A DNA stretch of 47,021 nucleotides, from contig CANQNN010000003.1 of assembly GCA_947625205.1 (NCBI GenBank), forward strand, positions 174,674-221,694, written 5' to 3'. Shown here in pieces: positions 44,456 through 47,021 of this stretch. Both the position numbers and the translations under genes were made by a program. Positions within the stretch are counted from its first letter, which is position 1; every line of letters starts with the position of its first letter. The notes beneath the pieces were generated by a model. That model made no database searches, was not told where the DNA came from, and was given only the letters and a program-made list of their open reading frames with translations. The stretch is from an uncultured Lachnospiraceae bacterium (GTDB lineage Bacteria; Bacillota; Clostridia; Lachnospirales; Lachnospiraceae).

Positions 44456-45310
44456 TTATTTCTCCGTTATATTTCCCAGATATTCCGCGATTGCATCGTG
44501 CCAGTCCGCAAACATATAACCGCCCGTCATCTTCAGCATATAGTTTTCCAAAACCGAGTATGCGGGACGTTTCACCGCCGCGCCGTACTCCTCTGACGTG
44601 ATTGCCTCAACAGTTGTTTTCCTGCCTGCCAGCCTGAAGATTTCCTCCGCAAACTGTGCCCAGTTGCAATCCCCCTCACAGGTTCCGTGAAACAATCCGT
44701 AATTCTCTGTGGGAAGAAGATAGGCGATAGCCTTCGCTAATTCCGCCGCGCTTGTGGGAGAGCCGACCTGATCTCTCACCACCCGCACTTTATCGTTTGT
44801 CTCTGACAGTCTGAGCATCGTTCTGACGAAATTCTTACCGTCGCCGTACAGCCACGCCGTACGCACAATATAATGCCTAGAACTGAACTCTTTGACGAAT
44901 TCTTCTCCGGCAAGCTTTGTTCTGCCATATGCTCCCTGCGGTCCAACAGGATCTGTCTCTCTGTACGGTCTGGTTCCGTTTCCGTCAAAAACATAATCCG
45001 TGGAAACATGCATCAGCTTTGCCCCGGTTTCATCAGCCGCAATACTTAGATTTCTCGGTCCAATCGCGTTGATCCTGAACGCCAGATCCTCCTGCGTCTC
45101 GCACGCTTCTACCGCCGTATATGCCGCGCAGTTAATAATGGCGTAAGGCCGTATGCTGCGAACCAGTTCCATAACTTTATCTATATTTGTGATATCCAGT
45201 TCATCCACATCCGTATTGATCAGTTCATATTCCGTACTGCCCGCATACTGCCTGTTGACGGCACGTCCCAACTGTCCGTTAGAGCCTGTTATTATAATCT
45301 TTTTCGTCAT
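44456..45310 (-). CDS. rfbD: dTDP-4-dehydrorhamnose reductase RfbD/RmlD
   Basis: A 284-residue reductase for the last step of dTDP-L-rhamnose synthesis. Marks: IITGSNGQLGRAVNRQY, NCAAYTAVEACE, STDYVFDGNG, the active pair in YGRTKLAGEEFV, RTAWLYGDG and RPAYSVLENYML near the C-terminus. Length is normal for RmlD. No rfbA, rfbB or rfbC is visible in the window, so the rest of the rhamnose pathway must be elsewhere. GGAGA precedes the ATG. Confidence 0.94.
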   Translation of the reverse strand: MTKKIIITGSNGQLGRAVNRQYAGSTEYELINTDVDELDITNIDKVMELVRSIRPYAIINCAAYTAVEACETQEDLAFRINAIGPRNLSIAADETGAKLMHVSTDYVFDGNGTRPYRETDPVGPQGAYGRTKLAGEEFVKEFSSRHYIVRTAWLYGDGKNFVRTMLRLSETNDKVRVVRDQVGSPTSAAELAKAIAYLLPTENYGLFHGTCEGDCNWAQFAEEIFRLAGRKTTVEAITSEEYGAAVKRPAYSVLENYMLKMTGGYMFADWHDAIAEYLGNITEK

Positions 45311-45390
45311 TACATAGTCTCCGTTTCAAATTGTTTTAGCTGCGACAGGATGATATATACGCAGCTGCAATCCTTATTTACAATAACAAT

Positions 45391-45419
45391 ATCATACAAC
45401 CTACGGCAAAATTATGCAA
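45391..45419 (-). promoter_or_regulatory. Candidate promoter of rfbD
   Basis: Minus strand TTGCAT (45414-45419), 17 bases, TATGAT (45391-45396), about 80 bases before the rfbD ATG, within the 277-base divergent spacer shared with the DUF3048 gene. Same -35 sequence as at 10775. Confidence 0.45.
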
Positions 45420-45510
45420 TTAAATCATTACGATTCAGGTGACTAGGCATATCTCCAAACTTTATGCGGTATTTAACGAACATTTTGTAAACTTTTTCTA
45501 CTTTTTTCTA

Positions 45511-45539
45511 GTGACTCTCTTTTCTCCTTATGATATAAT
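45511..45539 (+). promoter_or_regulatory. Predicted promoter of the DUF3048 lipoprotein gene
   Basis: GTGACT (45511-45516), 17 bases, perfect TATAAT (45534-45539), 48 bases before the ATG at 45588. GAGAGGAC lies before the ATG. Confidence 0.6.
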
Positions 45540-45587
45540 GAACGTTAGTGAGATTTTAGTACTTATTATGGAAAGAGAGGACTAGGG

Positions 45588-46745
45588 ATGAAAAGATTAC
45601 AAGTTCTTTTTCTTGTAGCTTTGTCTTCTACTCTTCTATTATTTGGTTGTGGTAAAGAAGAACAGGAAGAAGTCGTAGAACCCGTTGTAGAGCAGGTTAT
45701 TGATGACATAGTTGAACCAGACACTGATATAGAAGATCCGGAAGATGTGCAGCAGGGAACAGACGATGACACTCCGCCGGAAGAAGGCATGGTCCGGAGC
45801 CGCATCACAAATGAATGGGTTACTGAAGAGGTAAATAACACAAGACCGATCACGGTCATGATCCCCAATACCAAAACGGCTTCCCAGTACGGTATCTCCA
45901 ACGCGGACGTGCTGTATGAGTGTAATGTAGAGGGAAGCATCACAAGACTGATGGCGCTGTTTCAGGACTGGAGCGATTATGACAGGATCGGCAACGTAAG
46001 AAGCTGCCGTGACTATTATGTATATTGGTCGTTTGAATGGGATGCGTTCTATATCCACTACGGCGGTCCTTTCTACATAGATGAAGTTATCAACCGCCCT
46101 GACACAGAGGATATCGATGGAATGTCCAGCAGCAATTTCTGGCGTGCGGACGATGCGCACAACTCCACCGATAACGCCTATGTTGATACAGAGGGACTTA
46201 AGGCAGACATTAAGAAGTTGGGCTACAGCATGGAATACCGCAACGGTTACGCTGATGAGCAGCATTATCAGTTCGCTCCGTCCGGTGAGCCCAATACACT
46301 GGAGCAATACAGCGATGCCATTACTGCCGACAAGATAGATATGTCACCCACCTATCCGGTGACCAACTGCTACTTTATATATAATGATGAAACCGGTCTG
46401 TATGACAGATATCAGCATCTGTCAGGCGATTCAGACGGACCGCACATCGACAAGGCGAACGGCAAACAGCTTGCATTTAAGAATATTTTAATCCAGAATA
46501 CGTATTATGAAGTTCGTGACGAGAAAGGGTATCTCGCCTTCCAGTGCCACGATACCACAAGAGACGGATGGTTCTTCACCAACGGTAAAGGTATTCATGT
46601 AAACTGGGAGAAGACAAGCGACTACGGCGCAACAAGATACTATGATGACACCGGAAATGAGATCCAGCTTAACACCGGTAAAACAATGGTATGTATTGTT
46701 GAAGACGGCGATTCCTTCCTGGTTGACGGCCAGAAAGTAGGGTGA
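45588..46745 (+). CDS. DUF3048 (YerB-like) lipoprotein
   Basis: A 385-residue lipoprotein. The signal peptide MKRLQVLFLVALSSTLLLFGC ends in a lipobox (LFGC, Cys21). A long acidic linker (about residues 24-66) is followed by the DUF3048 domain: TRPITVMIPNTK, ADVLYECNVEGSITRLMALFQD, the hallmark RIGNVRSCRDYYV, and a C-terminal domain with GWFFTNGKGIHVNWEK. The family is attached to the outside of the Gram-positive membrane; its biochemical role is not established. It is transcribed away from the glycan locus with its own promoter and terminator, so it probably belongs to the neighbouring chromosome rather than to the glycan operons. The first 100 bases are clearly AT-richer than the rest of the gene. 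Confidence 0.92.
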   Translation: MKRLQVLFLVALSSTLLLFGCGKEEQEEVVEPVVEQVIDDIVEPDTDIEDPEDVQQGTDDDTPPEEGMVRSRITNEWVTEEVNNTRPITVMIPNTKTASQYGISNADVLYECNVEGSITRLMALFQDWSDYDRIGNVRSCRDYYVYWSFEWDAFYIHYGGPFYIDEVINRPDTEDIDGMSSSNFWRADDAHNSTDNAYVDTEGLKADIKKLGYSMEYRNGYADEQHYQFAPSGEPNTLEQYSDAITADKIDMSPTYPVTNCYFIYNDETGLYDRYQHLSGDSDGPHIDKANGKQLAFKNILIQNTYYEVRDEKGYLAFQCHDTTRDGWFFTNGKGIHVNWEKTSDYGATRYYDDTGNEIQLNTGKTMVCIVEDGDSFLVDGQKVG

Positions 46746-46771
46746 AGCAATTAATCTTCCTGAGAATAGCA

Positions 46772-46807
46772 AAGAAGTGCACTTATCCAGGTGCACTTCT
46801 TTTTTTA
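46772..46807 (+). terminator. Rho-independent terminator after the DUF3048 gene
   Basis: A perfect inverted repeat AAGAAGTGCAC/GTGCACTTCTT with an eight-base loop is followed by a T run, 26 bases past the DUF3048 stop. Confidence 0.9.
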
Positions 46808-46865
46808 TCCAGATCCCACTTTTATCCGGACTCACTCGCCGGCAGCATACTACACGCCGTCAATC

Positions 46866-46898
46866 AAAAAATACCTTGTTATAAAACAAGGTATTTTT
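46866..46898 (-). terminator. Terminator downstream of the tRNA-Cys fragment
   Basis: A perfect 14-bp stem (AAAAATACCTTGTT with its complement, loop ATAA) with T/A tails on both sides. It is about 16 bases beyond the 3' end of the tRNA-Cys fragment in that gene's reading direction, where a tRNA terminator is expected; it could also act on the plus strand. Confidence 0.75.
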
Positions 46899-46913
46899 AT
46901 AAAGTGAGCATAA

Positions 46914-46963
46914 AGGTGACTGCCGGATTTGAACCGGCGATGACGGTGTTGCAGACCATTGCC
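46914..46963 (-). tRNA. 3' part of tRNA-Cys (anticodon GCA), 5' half missing
   Basis: Read on the minus strand: anticodon arm ATGGT-CTGCAAC-ACCGT with anticodon GCA, a four-base variable loop, a perfect T arm GCCGG-TTCAAAT-CCGGC, acceptor strand AGTCACC and a U discriminator. A matching 5' acceptor (GGTGACT) and a D arm are not found in the sequence to the right; similarity to tRNA-Cys stops at about GGCAATGG. Such 3' fragments are left at one end of elements that integrate into tRNA genes. The chromosome side is to the left and any element would be to the right, beyond the window. Confidence 0.75.
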
Positions 46964-47021
46964 CCTGCGTTTCAAATCCAGTAATATCAACGGATCGACG
47001 CCTCTATTACTTAACGACCAC

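Noticed and set aside
46742..46984. Small plus-strand protein ending in TAGFEPA...
   Set aside because: It is antisense to the tRNA-Cys fragment and crosses two terminators; this peptide is a common false call over tRNA genes.
1..47021. CRISPR array or insertion sequence
   Set aside because: No regularly spaced repeats and no transposase-like frame or terminal inverted repeats were found anywhere in the window.

Overview
The window is one large surface-glycan biosynthesis locus from a Gram-positive, probably spore-forming Clostridia genome, most likely Lachnospiraceae. The pointers are strong AGGAGG-type ribosome binding sites, a stand-alone Spo0A DNA-binding-domain protein, a YerB/DUF3048 lipoprotein, roughly 50% G+C, and a LacL/LacM-type split beta-galactosidase. 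Genus assignment is not possible from sequence reading alone.

Layout from left to right. (1) 1-7.0 kb, minus strand: a probable PglK-like ABC lipid-linked glycan flippase, a GtrA-family protein, an O-acyltransferase, a GT-C-like membrane protein and a YfhO-family GT-C protein. The YfhO frame is shifted at a run of ten G (minus strand) and the gene leaves the window at base 1. (2) 7.07-10.75 kb: two divergent GT-C-like membrane proteins. (3) 10.85-20.28 kb, plus strand: a compact operon with its own promoter. It encodes an aminopeptidase-like protein, a DltA/NRPS-like adenylation enzyme, a DltC-like carrier protein, an AAC(3)-like N-acyltransferase, a GT52/sialyltransferase-like enzyme, a GT2, and the pseudaminic acid enzymes PseF, PseI (fused to a PseH-like GNAT) and PseG. 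(4) 20.25-27.61 kb, minus strand: PseB and PseC, a GT-C-like membrane protein, and a heterodimeric beta-galactosidase (LacL/LacM). (5) 27.7-39.9 kb, minus strand: a Wzy-type assembly cluster with an initiating phosphoglycosyltransferase, a chain-length regulator, an EpsG-like polymerase, GT2 and GT4 glycosyltransferases, a GT39-like protein and a GtrB-like polyprenyl-phosphate sugar synthase. (6) 39.9-45.3 kb, minus strand: a stand-alone Spo0A_C regulator, then GDP-L-fucose genes (gmd, fcl) around a GT-C-like protein, and rfbD for dTDP-rhamnose. (7) 45.6-46.75 kb, plus strand: an independent DUF3048 lipoprotein gene. The right edge carries the 3' part of a tRNA-Cys lacking its 5' half, which looks like an attachment-site scar of an element lying further right.

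Together the genes can supply CMP-pseudaminic acid (PseB-PseC-GNAT-PseG-PseI-PseF), GDP-fucose and the last step of dTDP-rhamnose, build a repeat unit on undecaprenyl phosphate, flip and polymerise it, and decorate it from polyprenyl-linked sugars outside the membrane. The most unusual part is the adenylation enzyme + carrier protein + AAC(3)-like acyltransferase + aminopeptidase-like module at the head of the pse operon. It is a candidate system for putting an amino-acyl or other carrier-borne acyl group on the nonulosonic acid or another amino sugar of the glycan. That role is inferred from domains and context only.
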